Shown here one piece after another: positions 52,918-61,906 of a DNA stretch of 64,000 nt. Under the pieces are notes generated by a model. That model made no database searches. It saw only the letters and a list, made by a program, of their open reading frames with translations, and had not been told where the DNA came from. The stretch's first letter is position 1. Every line of letters begins with the position of its first letter. The position numbers and the translations under genes were made by a program. The DNA lies in the NCBI RefSeq assembly GCF_031884435.1, contig NZ_CP134779.1:6482001-6546000 (forward strand). Reading direction: 5' to 3'. This stretch comes from Bosea sp. 685. GTDB taxonomy: Bacteria; Pseudomonadota; Alphaproteobacteria; Rhizobiales; Beijerinckiaceae.

Positions 52918-54576
52918 ATGAGCATCGCACAGGATATAGGGCAGGTCGCGCCTGCCTCGGGACTGCTGGACCGAGAGAGGATCATCGCGAAGGCCGGCTT
53001 CAACCGTTGGCTGGTGCCGCCTGCAGCGCTTTGCATCCATCTCTGCATCGGCATGGCCTATGGCTTCAGCGTGTTCTGGCTGCCGCTCAGCCAGGCCATC
53101 GGCGTCACCAAGCCGGTCGCTTGTGCGGCCGATGTCGGGCTGATCGGCTCGCTCTTCACCACGGCCTGCGACTGGAAGGTCGCCGATCTCGGCTGGATGT
53201 ACACGCTGTTCTTCGTGCTGCTCGGCTCCTCGGCTGCGATCTGGGGCGGCTGGCTCGAACGCTCGGGTCCGCGCAAGGCCGCCTTCGTCTCGGCGCTGTG
53301 CTGGTGCGGCGGCCTCCTGATCTCGGCGCTCGGCGTCTACACCCACCAGCTCTGGCTGATGTGGCTGGGTTCGGGCGTCATCGGCGGTATCGGGCTGGGC
53401 CTGGGCTATATCTCGCCGGTCTCGACCTTGGTGAAATGGTTCCCCGACCGGCGCGGCATGGCGACCGGCATGGCGATCATGGGTTTCGGTGGTGGCGCGA
53501 TGATCGGCTCGCCCTTGGCCGACATCCTGATGAACGCGTTCAAGACCCCGACCTCGGTCGGTGTCTGGCAGACCTTCGTGGTGATGGCGGCGATCTACTT
53601 CGTCTTCATGATGGCGGGCGCTTTCGGCTACCGCATCCCGCCCTCGGGCTGGCGCCCGGATGGCTGGACGCCGCCGGCGACCCAGAACGCGATGATCACC
53701 TCTGGTCATGTGCATCTCAAGGACGCGCATAAGACGCCGCAGTTCTGGCTGATCTGGGCCGTGCTCTGCCTCAACGTCTCGGCCGGCATCGGCGTGCTCG
53801 GCATGGCCTCGCCGATGCTGCAGGAGATCTTCGCCGGCTCGCTGATCGGCAAGCCCGAGATCGGGTTCGCCGCGCTCGACGCCGAGCAGAAGAAGCAGAT
53901 CGCCACGATCGCTGCCGCCTTCGTCGGCCTGCTCTCGCTGTTCAACATCGCCGGCCGTTTCTTCTGGGCCTCGCTCTCGGACAAGCTCGGCCGCAAGCTG
54001 ACCTATGCGACCTTCTTCGGCCTGGGCATCGTGCTTTACGGGCTCTCGCCCTGGGCCGCCCATGCCGGGTCGCTGGCACTGTTCGTCGCCTTTTTCTGCA
54101 TCATCCTGTCGATGTATGGCGGGGGCTTTGCCACCGTGCCGGCCTATCTCGCCGACATGTTCGGTACCCAGTTCGTCGGCGCGGTTCATGGCCGGCTGCT
54201 GACGGCGTGGTCGACGGCGGGCATCATTGGTCCGGTCGTGGTCAACTATATCCGCGAGGCTCAAATCAATGCGGGCGTGCCGCGCGCACAGGTCTATGAC
54301 CGGACGATGTATATCCTCGCCGGCATGCTGGTGGCGGGTTTCATTGCCAATCTGCTCGTCCGTCCGGTGGTGCAGAAATGGTTCATGAGGGATGCGGAAG
54401 TCGCAGCCCTCCAGGCCAAGTCCGCCAGCGCCGCGGCGAGCGGCCCGCATGGCTCCTTCGGCATCGGCAAGGGCGGCTTCGATGGTACGGCGCTGCTCGC
54501 CTGGGCCGTTGTCGGCATTCCGCTGGCCTGGGGCGTCTGGATCACCCTGTCCAAATCGCTGGCGCTGTTCCGCTGA
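52918..54576 (+). CDS. OFA-family MFS transporter (oxalate/formate antiporter-like)
   Basis: Twelve-helix carrier of the oxalate:formate antiporter group, 552 aa. AYGFSVFWLPLSQAIG in the first helix, YISPVSTLVKWFPDRRGMATGMAIMGFG (key motif KWFPDRRGMATG) and the two long helices near the end are typical. Longer than OxlT because of an extended loop after helix 6 and a C-terminal extension with two more hydrophobic segments. It lies 97 bases after fdsD and ends with a terminator, so it may import formate or exchange it for oxalate for the Fds enzyme. Confidence 0.88.
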   Translation: MSIAQDIGQVAPASGLLDRERIIAKAGFNRWLVPPAALCIHLCIGMAYGFSVFWLPLSQAIGVTKPVACAADVGLIGSLFTTACDWKVADLGWMYTLFFVLLGSSAAIWGGWLERSGPRKAAFVSALCWCGGLLISALGVYTHQLWLMWLGSGVIGGIGLGLGYISPVSTLVKWFPDRRGMATGMAIMGFGGGAMIGSPLADILMNAFKTPTSVGVWQTFVVMAAIYFVFMMAGAFGYRIPPSGWRPDGWTPPATQNAMITSGHVHLKDAHKTPQFWLIWAVLCLNVSAGIGVLGMASPMLQEIFAGSLIGKPEIGFAALDAEQKKQIATIAAAFVGLLSLFNIAGRFFWASLSDKLGRKLTYATFFGLGIVLYGLSPWAAHAGSLALFVAFFCIILSMYGGGFATVPAYLADMFGTQFVGAVHGRLLTAWSTAGIIGPVVVNYIREAQINAGVPRAQVYDRTMYILAGMLVAGFIANLLVRPVVQKWFMRDAEVAALQAKSASAAASGPHGSFGIGKGGFDGTALLAWAVVGIPLAWGVWITLSKSLALFR

Positions 54577-54601
54577 GACAGCCGCAGCAGTGAGGATACC
54601 G

Positions 54602-54632
54602 AGGCCCGCATCATCCGATGCGGGCCTTTTTC
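54602..54632 (+). terminator. rho-independent terminator after the OFA gene
   Basis: AGGCCCGCATC-ATCC-GATGCGGGCCT stem followed by TTTTTC. It closes the formate locus. Confidence 0.93.
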
Positions 54633-54680
54633 TTGGCGGGGTGGGCGGGCCCGTGATTTCGCGGGTTGACAGAAAGGTTA

Positions 54681-54695
54681 TGTTATAATGTAACA
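54681..54695. promoter_or_regulatory. Zur-box-like operator
   Basis: TGTTA-TAATG-TAACA inside the AT-rich stretch GTTATGTTATAATGTAACA, which resembles the alphaproteobacterial Zur consensus with GTTATA/TATAAC arms. It includes a TATAAT hexamer and lies 30 bases before the COG0523 gene. Zinc control is inferred from the site and from the gene types behind it. Confidence 0.7.
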
Positions 54696-54724
54696 GAATT
54701 CTTCTGCAATCACCCGAGCCCATC

Positions 54725-55954
54725 ATGCTTCCTGCCTCGCTCCTGACCGACCGTCGCCTGCCGGTGACCGTGCTCTCCGGCTTCCTCGGGGCCGGCAAGA
54801 CCACCTTGCTCAATCACATCCTCAGCAATCGCGAGGGCAAGCGCGTCGCGGTCATCGTCAACGATATGAGTGAGGTGAATATCGACGCCGATCTGGTGCG
54901 CGAGGGCGGGGCGGACCTGTCCAAGACCGACGAAAAGCTCGTCGAGATGAGCAATGGCTGCATCTGCTGCACCTTGCGCGACGATCTCCTGAGCGAGGTG
55001 CGCCGGCTCGCGGCCGAGAACCGCTTCGACTACCTGCTGATCGAAGGCACCGGCATCGCCGAGCCGTTGCCGATCGCCGCGACCTTCTCCTTCCGCGACG
55101 AAGAGGACCGCTCGCTCGACGATGTCGCGCGACTCGACACGATGGTGACGGTGGTCGACGCCATCAACCTGCTCGCCGATTACGACAGCCGCGATTTCCT
55201 CGGCGATCGCGGCGAGACCGCCGGCGAGGGCGATGCGCGCACGCTGGTCGATCTCCTGGTCGAGCAGATCGAATTCGCCGATGTCGTGGTGATCAACAAG
55301 GCCGGCGAGGTCTCTGCCGGGGAGCGCGACAGGGTGCGCCGCGTCGTGCGCGGGCTCAATGCCGATGCCCGGATCGTCGAGGCCGATTTCGGCCGGGTGG
55401 CGCTCGACCAGGTGCTGAACACGCGCCTGTTCAACGAGGAGAAAGCGGAGACGCATCCGCTCTGGCACAAGGAGCTGTTCGGCTTCCGCGACCATGTGCC
55501 GGAAACCGAGGAATACGGCATCCGCTCCTTCGTCTACCGGGCGCGGCGGCCGTTCCATCCACGCCAGCTCCACGCGCTGATGAATAATCGCTTTCCCGGC
55601 GTGATCCGCGCCAAGGGGCATTTCTGGCTGGCGACGCGGCCGCATTGGGTCGGCGAATACTCGCTCGCCGGGCGGATCACGCGCACCGAGGGGCTGGGCA
55701 GCTGGTGGGCGGCGGTGCCGAAGGAGCGCTGGCCGCGTTCGGAGGAGTTCGCCTCGCTGATGCGGCGCCACTGGTCGCAGATCTGGGGCGATAGACGGCA
55801 GGAGCTGGTCTTCATCGGCGGGCCGGAGATGGACGAGGCCGCGATCCGTGCCGCGCTCGATGCCTGCCTGACCGGGAGCCCGACGACCGGCCTCTCGAAA
55901 GCCCTGCTCGCGCTCGAAGATCCGTTCCCCGCCTGGGACCGGCAGGCGGCTTGA
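54725..55954 (+). CDS. COG0523 (CobW/ZigA-like) GTPase metallochaperone
   Basis: 409 aa. P-loop [12 protein letters not shown] (residues 19-30), then the metal-binding CxCC motif NGCICC at 79-82 and the GTPase strand [14 protein letters not shown]. The usual NKxD guanine motif reads NKAG ([10 protein letters not shown]), a departure worth noting. The C-terminal CobW_C domain ends before DPFPAWDRQ. Zur-regulated COG0523 proteins help supply zinc to key enzymes during starvation. The receptor gene follows at once, so the two probably form one zinc-responsive operon. Confidence 0.9.
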   Translation: MLPASLLTDRRLPVTVLSGFLGAGKTTLLNHILSNREGKRVAVIVNDMSEVNIDADLVREGGADLSKTDEKLVEMSNGCICCTLRDDLLSEVRRLAAENRFDYLLIEGTGIAEPLPIAATFSFRDEEDRSLDDVARLDTMVTVVDAINLLADYDSRDFLGDRGETAGEGDARTLVDLLVEQIEFADVVVINKAGEVSAGERDRVRRVVRGLNADARIVEADFGRVALDQVLNTRLFNEEKAETHPLWHKELFGFRDHVPETEEYGIRSFVYRARRPFHPRQLHALMNNRFPGVIRAKGHFWLATRPHWVGEYSLAGRITRTEGLGSWWAAVPKERWPRSEEFASLMRRHWSQIWGDRRQELVFIGGPEMDEAAIRAALDACLTGSPTTGLSKALLALEDPFPAWDRQAA

Positions 55955-56010
55955 TCACCCTCTCGCCGCCCTCGGGCGGTCGTATAGCCCTTATCGAATC
56001 GGATCTTCTC

Positions 56011-58215
56011 ATGACCATCGACCTTGCGGCGGCGCGCCGCGCCGGCATCCTCAGTGCCGGCGTCGCGCTTGGCGCCATCATTGCGACCAGTGCGCGAGCG
56101 CAAACGCCGATCGAACTGCCCGAGATCACCGTGACGGCGCCAAGCCCGATCCAGCCGCGCAGCCTGCCTGATGCCGGGGCTGCGCCGAGCGGCGACGCGG
56201 TTGCGGTCAACCGTAGCTTCTCCTCGGTCACCTTCCTGACCGCCGGCGAACTCCTCCGCAATGGCGGCCATACGCTCGGCGACCAGCTCGCCAACCAGCC
56301 GGGCATCACCAATTCGGGCTTTGCGCCGGGCGCGGCCGACCGTCCGATCATTCGCGGCCTCGATAATTTCCGCGTCCGTATCCAGGAAAACGGCATCGGC
56401 TCGCAGGATGTCTCCGATCTCGGCGAGGATCACGGCGTGCCGATCGATCCCCTCGCAGCGCAGCGCGTCGAGGTCATCCGCGGGCCGGGCACCTTGCGCT
56501 ATGGTTCGCAGGCGATCGGCGGCGTCGTCAGCGTCGACAACAACCGCATCCCGTCATTCCTGATCGCGCCGGGCTTCCATGCCGAGACGCGCTCCTCGGT
56601 GTCCTCGGTCGATCGCGGCATCGAGAATTCAGCGCTGATCGATGCGCGCTCGGGCCAGTTCGTCGTCCATGGCGACATCTACCACCGCAATGCCGAGGAT
56701 TATCACATCCCCGGCGGGACCCAGTTCAACAGCTATGTCCGCTCCGACGGCCAGGCGATCGGCGGTTCCTATTTCCTGCCCGATAATCGCGGCTTCATCG
56801 GCGTCTCGCTGTCGCATTTCACCAGCCTCTACGGCATCCCCGGCGCCGATGCGCGAGCGACGCGCACCCGCATCGACCTCGAACAGACCAAGCTTGCGGG
56901 CAAGGGCGAGTTCCAGATCGATGGCGGCTTCATCGACACCTTGCGCTTCTGGGTCGGCGGTTCCGTCTACAGGCATCAAGAGCAGGGGCTGAACGAGGGC
57001 GGCGGCTTCGAGACCGCCGCCGTGTTCAAGAATCGCGAGATCGAGGGGCGCGTCGAGGCGCAGCTCAAGCCGCTCGAAACCGGCATCGGCCGCCTGACCT
57101 CGGCTTTCGGCCTGCAGCTCGGCCGCCAGGAGATCGGCACCTCCGGAGAAGCCGGTGGGCTGCTGCCGCCAGCCGACACCAACAGCGCCGGCGTCTACAA
57201 TTTCAACGAATTGCAGCTGCAGCCCGGCACGAAGCTGCAGGCCGCCGGCCGTGTCGACTATGTCGACGTCAAGGGCACCGCGACGAACTTCCCGACCGGC
57301 TACCTGCCTGGTTCCACGACCGCTGGGGGCATCGACCCCGAGACCGGCGCGGCGACGCAAGTGGCGACGGCGGACGATCCGGCTGCCTCGGCACGGCGGC
57401 GGCGCTTCATGCCGGTGAGCGCGAGCCTCGGCCTGTTGCAGGATCTGCCCTTCGGCTTCACTGGCAGCCTGACCGGCTCTTATACCGAGCGCGCGCCCAA
57501 GGCTTCCGAACTGTTCTCGCGCGGCGCGCATGATGCACCCGGCACCTTCGAGATCGGCGATCCCAATCTGAAGAAGGAGACCGCCAAGACGGTCGAGCTC
57601 GGCCTGCGCCGCACGGCAGGTCCCTGGCGCTTCGATGCCTCGCTCTATGCGACGCGCTATGAGGGCTTCATCTATCGCCGCGTCACAGGCGTGCGCTGCG
57701 ATGATGATTTCGCCAGCTGCGGCACCGGCAACGAATTGACCCAGGTGGTCTATACCCAGCGCAACGCCACTTTCCTCGGCGGCGAACTCAAGACGCAATA
57801 CGACCTCTTCGAGATCGGCCCGAACGTCTTCGGGGTCGAGGGGCAATACGACATCGTCCGCGCGAAGTTCTCCGGCGACGAGAATGTGCCGCGCATTCCG
57901 CCGCAACGCCTTGGCGGCGGGCTGTTCTGGCGCGGCGGCGATGCCTGGTTCGCCAAGGTCAGTTTGATCCATGCCTTCTCGCAGAAGCGGATCGCGCCCG
58001 AGGAGACGCCGACCAGCGGCTACAACCTGCTCAACGCCGAGCTCAGCTACAAGGTCAAGCTCAAGGACGGGCCGCTCGGGCCGATCGAGCTCACCGCCGG
58101 CGTCAACGGCACCAATCTGCTCAATGAGACGATCCGTAACGCCGTGTCCTTCCGCAAGGACGATGTCGTAGCGCCCGGACGCGGCGTGCGCGCCTTCCTG
58201 AGCGCGAAGTTCTGA
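56011..58215 (+). CDS. TonB-dependent outer-membrane receptor (ZnuD-like)
   Basis: About 734 aa beta-barrel receptor. Signal sequence MTIDLAAARRAGILSAGVAL...ARAQ, then a plug domain with LPEITVTA, PGITNSGFAPGAADRPIIRGLDNFR (motif) and the hallmark VEVIRGPGTLRYGSQAIGG. The barrel ends in AFLSAKF with the terminal Phe needed for insertion. The GEDHGVPIDP stretch and the gene context resemble ZnuD zinc receptors. I prefer the ATG at 56011; a TTG at 55951 overlaps the COG0523 stop. No cobalamin riboswitch precedes it; that element lies downstream of it. Confidence 0.85.
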   Translation: MTIDLAAARRAGILSAGVALGAIIATSARAQTPIELPEITVTAPSPIQPRSLPDAGAAPSGDAVAVNRSFSSVTFLTAGELLRNGGHTLGDQLANQPGITNSGFAPGAADRPIIRGLDNFRVRIQENGIGSQDVSDLGEDHGVPIDPLAAQRVEVIRGPGTLRYGSQAIGGVVSVDNNRIPSFLIAPGFHAETRSSVSSVDRGIENSALIDARSGQFVVHGDIYHRNAEDYHIPGGTQFNSYVRSDGQAIGGSYFLPDNRGFIGVSLSHFTSLYGIPGADARATRTRIDLEQTKLAGKGEFQIDGGFIDTLRFWVGGSVYRHQEQGLNEGGGFETAAVFKNREIEGRVEAQLKPLETGIGRLTSAFGLQLGRQEIGTSGEAGGLLPPADTNSAGVYNFNELQLQPGTKLQAAGRVDYVDVKGTATNFPTGYLPGSTTAGGIDPETGAATQVATADDPAASARRRRFMPVSASLGLLQDLPFGFTGSLTGSYTERAPKASELFSRGAHDAPGTFEIGDPNLKKETAKTVELGLRRTAGPWRFDASLYATRYEGFIYRRVTGVRCDDDFASCGTGNELTQVVYTQRNATFLGGELKTQYDLFEIGPNVFGVEGQYDIVRAKFSGDENVPRIPPQRLGGGLFWRGGDAWFAKVSLIHAFSQKRIAPEETPTSGYNLLNAELSYKVKLKDGPLGPIELTAGVNGTNLLNETIRNAVSFRKDDVVAPGRGVRAFLSAKF

Positions 58216-58254
58216 AAGGGTGGCGAGCGCCGGATCGCGTCTTGTGCGGCGCAA

Positions 58255-58480
58255 GGCGGTGTGCTTCCTTGGCGGGGTCGGTTCTCGAAAGAGATCAAAG
58301 GGAATCCGGTGAGCGCGCGCCAGCGCGCGATTCCGGAGCTGCCCCCGCAACTGTCAGCGGCGAGCGACGTTCGATCATGCCACTGGGCTTGCCCCGGGAA
58401 GGCCGAACGAAGCTTGGACCCGCGAGCCAGGAGACCTGCCGACGTCGTGAAGCCATGCAACCGGGCGGGGTGCCCCGGAA
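58255..58480 (+). promoter_or_regulatory. cobalamin (adenosylcobalamin-type) riboswitch
   Basis: All main blocks are in order: GGTGTGCTTCC at the 5' side, GGGAATCCGGTG near 58310, CCGGAGCTGCCCCCGCAACTG at 58333-58353 (the B12 box core, quoted in part as GCTGCCCCCGCAACTG), GCCACTG at 58379, GGGAAGGC at 58396 and GAGCCAGGAGACCTGCC near 58424. A CCGGGCGGGGTGCCCCGG hairpin (58461-58478) abuts GGAAGGAG, so B12 binding could hide that ribosome site. It controls the small ORF, methyltransferase and ABC genes downstream. Confidence 0.95.
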
Positions 58481-58489
58481 GGAGCTCTG

Positions 58490-58597
58490 ATGACGGTCGC
58501 TCACTTGCGCGTTCTGGTCGCGCAACCGGGTTCGAACGGCGCCGAAGCACCGGCCGCGTCCCATCCATGGGAAGCCGGTGACGGATGTCGAACGTAG
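58490..58597 (+). CDS. 35-aa ORF behind the riboswitch, coupled to the methyltransferase
   Basis: ATG at 58490 with a strong GGAAGGAG six bases upstream opens a 35-codon frame (begins MTVAHLRVLVAQPGSNG, ends EAGDGCRT). Its TAG at 58595 lies beyond the methyltransferase ATG at 58585, a 13-base overlap. The methyltransferase start has no strong site of its own, so ribosomes finishing this frame could reinitiate there. It may be a regulatory leader rather than a functional peptide. Confidence 0.55.
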   Translation: MTVAHLRVLVAQPGSNGAEAPAASHPWEAGDGCRT

Positions 58598-59397
58598 CGC
58601 CCCTAGACGCCGAGGCGGTCGCCTCCGGAGGAACGAATTTCGGCCTGAAGGACGAAATCCGCGCCTATTGGAGCAAACGCGCCGAGACCTTCGATCTCTC
58701 CTATGGCCACAGGATCCGCTCCGATGCCGAGCTCGTGGCCTGGGCGCGATTGATCGCGAGCCATGCCCCGGTTGCTGCCGGGGCCAGGGCGCTGGAGCTT
58801 GCCTCGGGCACCGGCGAGATCACGCGCGTGCTGCTTTCGCTTGGCTGCAGCGTCGATGCGATCGATCTCTGCGAGCCGATGATCGCCCGTGCCCAAGTGA
58901 AGCATGCGAATGCGGCCGTTCGCTTCCACCTCGGCGACGCCGAGAACACGATGATGGCGGATGAGGCCTATGACCTCGTCATCTGCCGGCATCTGGTCTG
59001 GACGCTGATCGATCCCGCCCGCGCCTTGGCCGATTGGCTGCGCGTGCTCAAGCCCGGCGGGGTGCTCATCGTCGTTGATGGCGACTGGGTCACGCTTTCG
59101 CGCAGATCGGTGCTGTTGAAGCGGCTCTCGGGATTGATCGACAGGCTCGCTGGTGTCGCCTCCACCTGGGATCAGGCGACGCATCAACGCATCCTGGACG
59201 GCGTGCATTTCCGCAACGGCCTGCGCGCGCCGGCGCTCGAGGCGATGCTGCGCGAGGTTGGCTTCGAGGTCCAGCGCATCGGGCCGCTCAGCGGCATCGC
59301 GCGCCGGCAATTCGCGACCGCCTCCTGGAGCGAGCGGCTGCGCCTGCTCGCGGCCCAGGGCCAGTCCTTCATCCTGTCCGCCCGCAAGCCGGGCTGA
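58585..59397 (+). CDS. class I SAM-dependent methyltransferase in a B12-regulated operon
   Basis: 270 aa. Motif I is ARALELASGTGEITRVLLSLG with the glycine-rich LASGTGE, motif II ends VDAIDLCEPMI, and motif IV is DLVICRHLVWTL. The insertion after residue 170 (SRRSVLLKRLSGLIDRL) is longer than in small-molecule methyltransferases such as UbiE. No signal peptide. It is the first conventional gene after the cobalamin riboswitch and lies 24 bases before the binding-protein gene. A substrate linked to a cobalt-binding metabolite is my inference; the family alone does not say. Confidence 0.85.
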   Translation: MSNVAPLDAEAVASGGTNFGLKDEIRAYWSKRAETFDLSYGHRIRSDAELVAWARLIASHAPVAAGARALELASGTGEITRVLLSLGCSVDAIDLCEPMIARAQVKHANAAVRFHLGDAENTMMADEAYDLVICRHLVWTLIDPARALADWLRVLKPGGVLIVVDGDWVTLSRRSVLLKRLSGLIDRLAGVASTWDQATHQRILDGVHFRNGLRAPALEAMLREVGFEVQRIGPLSGIARRQFATASWSERLRLLAAQGQSFILSARKPG

Positions 59398-59421
59398 ACC
59401 GCCTTAACCGGAGATCTGATC

Positions 59422-60957
59422 ATGACATCGTGGGGCCTGACCCGCCGCCTCCTGCTTGCCGGCGCATTCGTGCCGCTCGCGGCCATGCCGTCCCTGGCCC
59501 AGCAGGGCGAGCCTGTCCTGCGCGTCGTCGCGCCTTGGGAGTACACTTCGAACGACCCGGCCGACACAGGCTATATCCTGACCCGCCTCGGGGTCGCGGA
59601 GACGCTGGTACAGGTCGAGCCGGAAGGCCAGCTCGTTGGCGGCATTGCCGAAAGCTGGTCGGTCTCCGAGGACAAGCTGAGCTGGCGCTTCAAGCTGCGC
59701 GCGGGCTTAAGCTTCCATGACGGCAGCCCGGTGACGGCGCAGGCCGTGGCCGCCAGCCTGAAGCAGTCCTTCATCGGCGAGAGCCTCTCGGCCGTGCCGC
59801 TCGACAGCGTGTCGCTCGATGGCGCCGATGTGGTGATCCGCACCAGGACGCCTTTCAGCGTGCTGCCGGCTTTCCTGTGCGATTACGCCTCGATCGTGCT
59901 CGCGCCCTCCGCTTACGGCACTGAGGGCAAGGTCATCAAGATCGTCGCAACCGGGCCCTATAAGCTCACCGCGATCGACGGCAAGACGACGCTGGAGCTC
60001 GACCGCTTCGAAGGCTATGCGCGGACCAAACCCGCCATCGCCAGGCTGCGCTACACGGCGGTGGTCAATGGCGACACCCGCGCCAATATCGCGATCGCTG
60101 GGGACGCCGACCTCGTCTATACGCTGAGCCCCACCGCGACGCCGCGGATCAATGCCGCCGGCCAGATGAAGGTCGAGAGCCTGACCATTCCGCGGATCCG
60201 CGCGCTGTTTTTCGACAGCGGATTGCCGCAATTCTCCGATGTTCGCGTCCGTCGTGCCATCGCCATGGCTGTCGATCGCGACGGCATCGCCAAGGCGATC
60301 CTGCGCGATCCGGATTCGAGCGCCTCGCAGCTGCTGCCGCCGATCATGACGGGCTGGCATCGCCAGGGTCTGCCCGCCATCGCCCATGATCCCGCGGCGG
60401 CGCGCAAGCTGCTCGACGAAGCCGGCTGGATCGCGGCAGGCGACGGCATCCGCGTCAAGGACGGCGTCCGGCTCGCGGCCAAGCTCCTGACGCTGGTCAA
60501 CCGGCCGGAGCTGCCGGTCATGGCTTCAGCCATCCAGGCGCAACTGCGTGGGATCGGCATGGACGTCGCGATCGAGGTCGGTCCGGGCAACAGCGTTCCC
60601 GCCGCGATCAAGGACGGGACCATGCAGTTCACGCTGGTCTCGCGCACCTATGTCAATGTGCCCGAGCCGATCGCGACGATCATCCCCGATTTCGCGCGCG
60701 AGCGCTCGGTCTGGGGGACGGTGCGCTGGGATGGCCGGGATCAGGTCAAGGCCCTGGCGGACGCCTATCTCGCGAGCTTCGACGACGCCCGCAAGGACGA
60801 ACTGCGGGGGCAGATCATCGCCCTGCTGCACGACCAGATGCCCGTCGTGCCGGTCTCCTGGACCGAGCACAGCGTCGCGGTCTCCGGGCGGATCAAGAAT
60901 GTCGCGATCGACCCCTATGAGATGCGCTACCTCGTCGAACGGATGGCCTGGAAGTGA
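59422..60957 (+). CDS. Nik/Opp-type ABC substrate-binding protein
   Basis: 511 aa solute-binding protein family 5, as in NikA, CntA and OppA. A signal peptide (MTSWGLTRRLLLAGAFVPLAAM) is followed by NDPADTGYILTRLGVAETLV, a stretch resembling NikA/CntA rather than peptide-binding OppA. WRFKLRAGLSFHDGSPVTA is the family hallmark. Under a B12 riboswitch the likely ligand is cobalt or a chelated cobalt. The stop overlaps the GTG start of the permease gene. Confidence 0.9.
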   Translation: MTSWGLTRRLLLAGAFVPLAAMPSLAQQGEPVLRVVAPWEYTSNDPADTGYILTRLGVAETLVQVEPEGQLVGGIAESWSVSEDKLSWRFKLRAGLSFHDGSPVTAQAVAASLKQSFIGESLSAVPLDSVSLDGADVVIRTRTPFSVLPAFLCDYASIVLAPSAYGTEGKVIKIVATGPYKLTAIDGKTTLELDRFEGYARTKPAIARLRYTAVVNGDTRANIAIAGDADLVYTLSPTATPRINAAGQMKVESLTIPRIRALFFDSGLPQFSDVRVRRAIAMAVDRDGIAKAILRDPDSSASQLLPPIMTGWHRQGLPAIAHDPAAARKLLDEAGWIAAGDGIRVKDGVRLAAKLLTLVNRPELPVMASAIQAQLRGIGMDVAIEVGPGNSVPAAIKDGTMQFTLVSRTYVNVPEPIATIIPDFARERSVWGTVRWDGRDQVKALADAYLASFDDARKDELRGQIIALLHDQMPVVPVSWTEHSVAVSGRIKNVAIDPYEMRYLVERMAWK

Positions 60958-61906
60958 GGCCGGCGCTCACGCTGCTCGGGACGCGGGCCGTGCAGGCTGC
61001 GCTGACGGCCTGGCTGCTGGCGACGCTGTGCTTTGCCTTCGTCCATGCCTTGCCCGGCGACATGGCGCTTCGCGTCGCTGCGGCCCGCGTTGGCGATGAG
61101 CGGGTGACGGTCGAGACGACTGAGCGCATCCGCCGCGAGGAGGGGCTCGACCGGCCATTGGCCGTGCAATACGCCGCCTGGCTCGGCAGCATTGCGACCG
61201 GCGATCTCGGCCAGTCGCTGGTCTCGCGCCAGCCGTGCGGCAGGAGATCGCCTATCACGGCCGCTTCACGCTCGGCCTGGGCGCGCTCGGCTGGCTGGTC
61301 TCCTATCTCATCGCCCTGCCGCTCGGCATCGCCTGCGGTTTTGCGCCGGGAGGATGGCTCGACCGCGTAACGACGGGCATCGCGGTCGCGCTCGCCTCGC
61401 TGCCGAGCTTCCTCGTCGGCATCGGCTTGATCTCGGTCTTCGCGCTCAGCCTGCGCTGGTTGCCGCCGGCCGGCTACCGGACGGGCGCGCATATGGTCTT
61501 GCCGGCCTTGACGCTGGCGCTGGGCCTGGCGGCCTTCTCGGTCAGGATCATCCGCAACGCCGTGGTCGAGGTGCGCGGCGCTTTCTACATGACCTTCGCC
61601 CGGATCAGGGGGCGCTCGGCCGCATCGGCCTTCCGCCATCACGGCCTGCGCAATGCGGCGATCCCGGTCGCGACTTTTGCGGCGCTGCAATTCGCCTACA
61701 TGGTCGATGGCTTCGTCGTGGTCGAGATGCTGTTCAACTATCCGGGGCTGGGCGAATTGCTGGTCAAGGCGCTGCTCGCCCGCGACGTGCCGGTGGTGAT
61801 GGGCGCGGGGCTGGTGATCGGGCTGGTCTATGCGGGCGTCAACCTCCTAGCCGATCTCGCCTGCCTCGCGCTGGATCCGCGCCAGGCCGCGAGGGTTGCG
61901 GCATGA
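60954..61906 (+). pseudogene. NikB/DppB-type permease with a single-base frameshift
   Basis: The GTG start at 60954 begins MRPALTLLGTRAVQAALTAWL and reads through LGQSLVSRQP, where it leaves the permease frame near 61235. A second frame resumes at once with RQEIAYHGRFTLGLGALGW and continues to the end with the EAA-like loop. One added G in AGCCGTGCGG (to give CCGGTGCGG) restores an uninterrupted ~317 aa permease. As written the protein would be cut after ~138 residues, mostly before the core helices, which would disable the importer unless this is a sequencing error or slippage. Confidence 0.85.

Noticed and set aside
52798..54813. 671-codon minus-strand open frame opposite the OFA transporter
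   Set aside because: Same shadow pattern; it runs through a terminator and the neighbouring operon ends.
56011..58215. BtuB-type B12 receptor controlled by the riboswitch
   Set aside because: The riboswitch lies downstream of this gene on the same strand and so cannot lead its transcript; the receptor instead follows a Zur-box-like site and a COG0523 gene.
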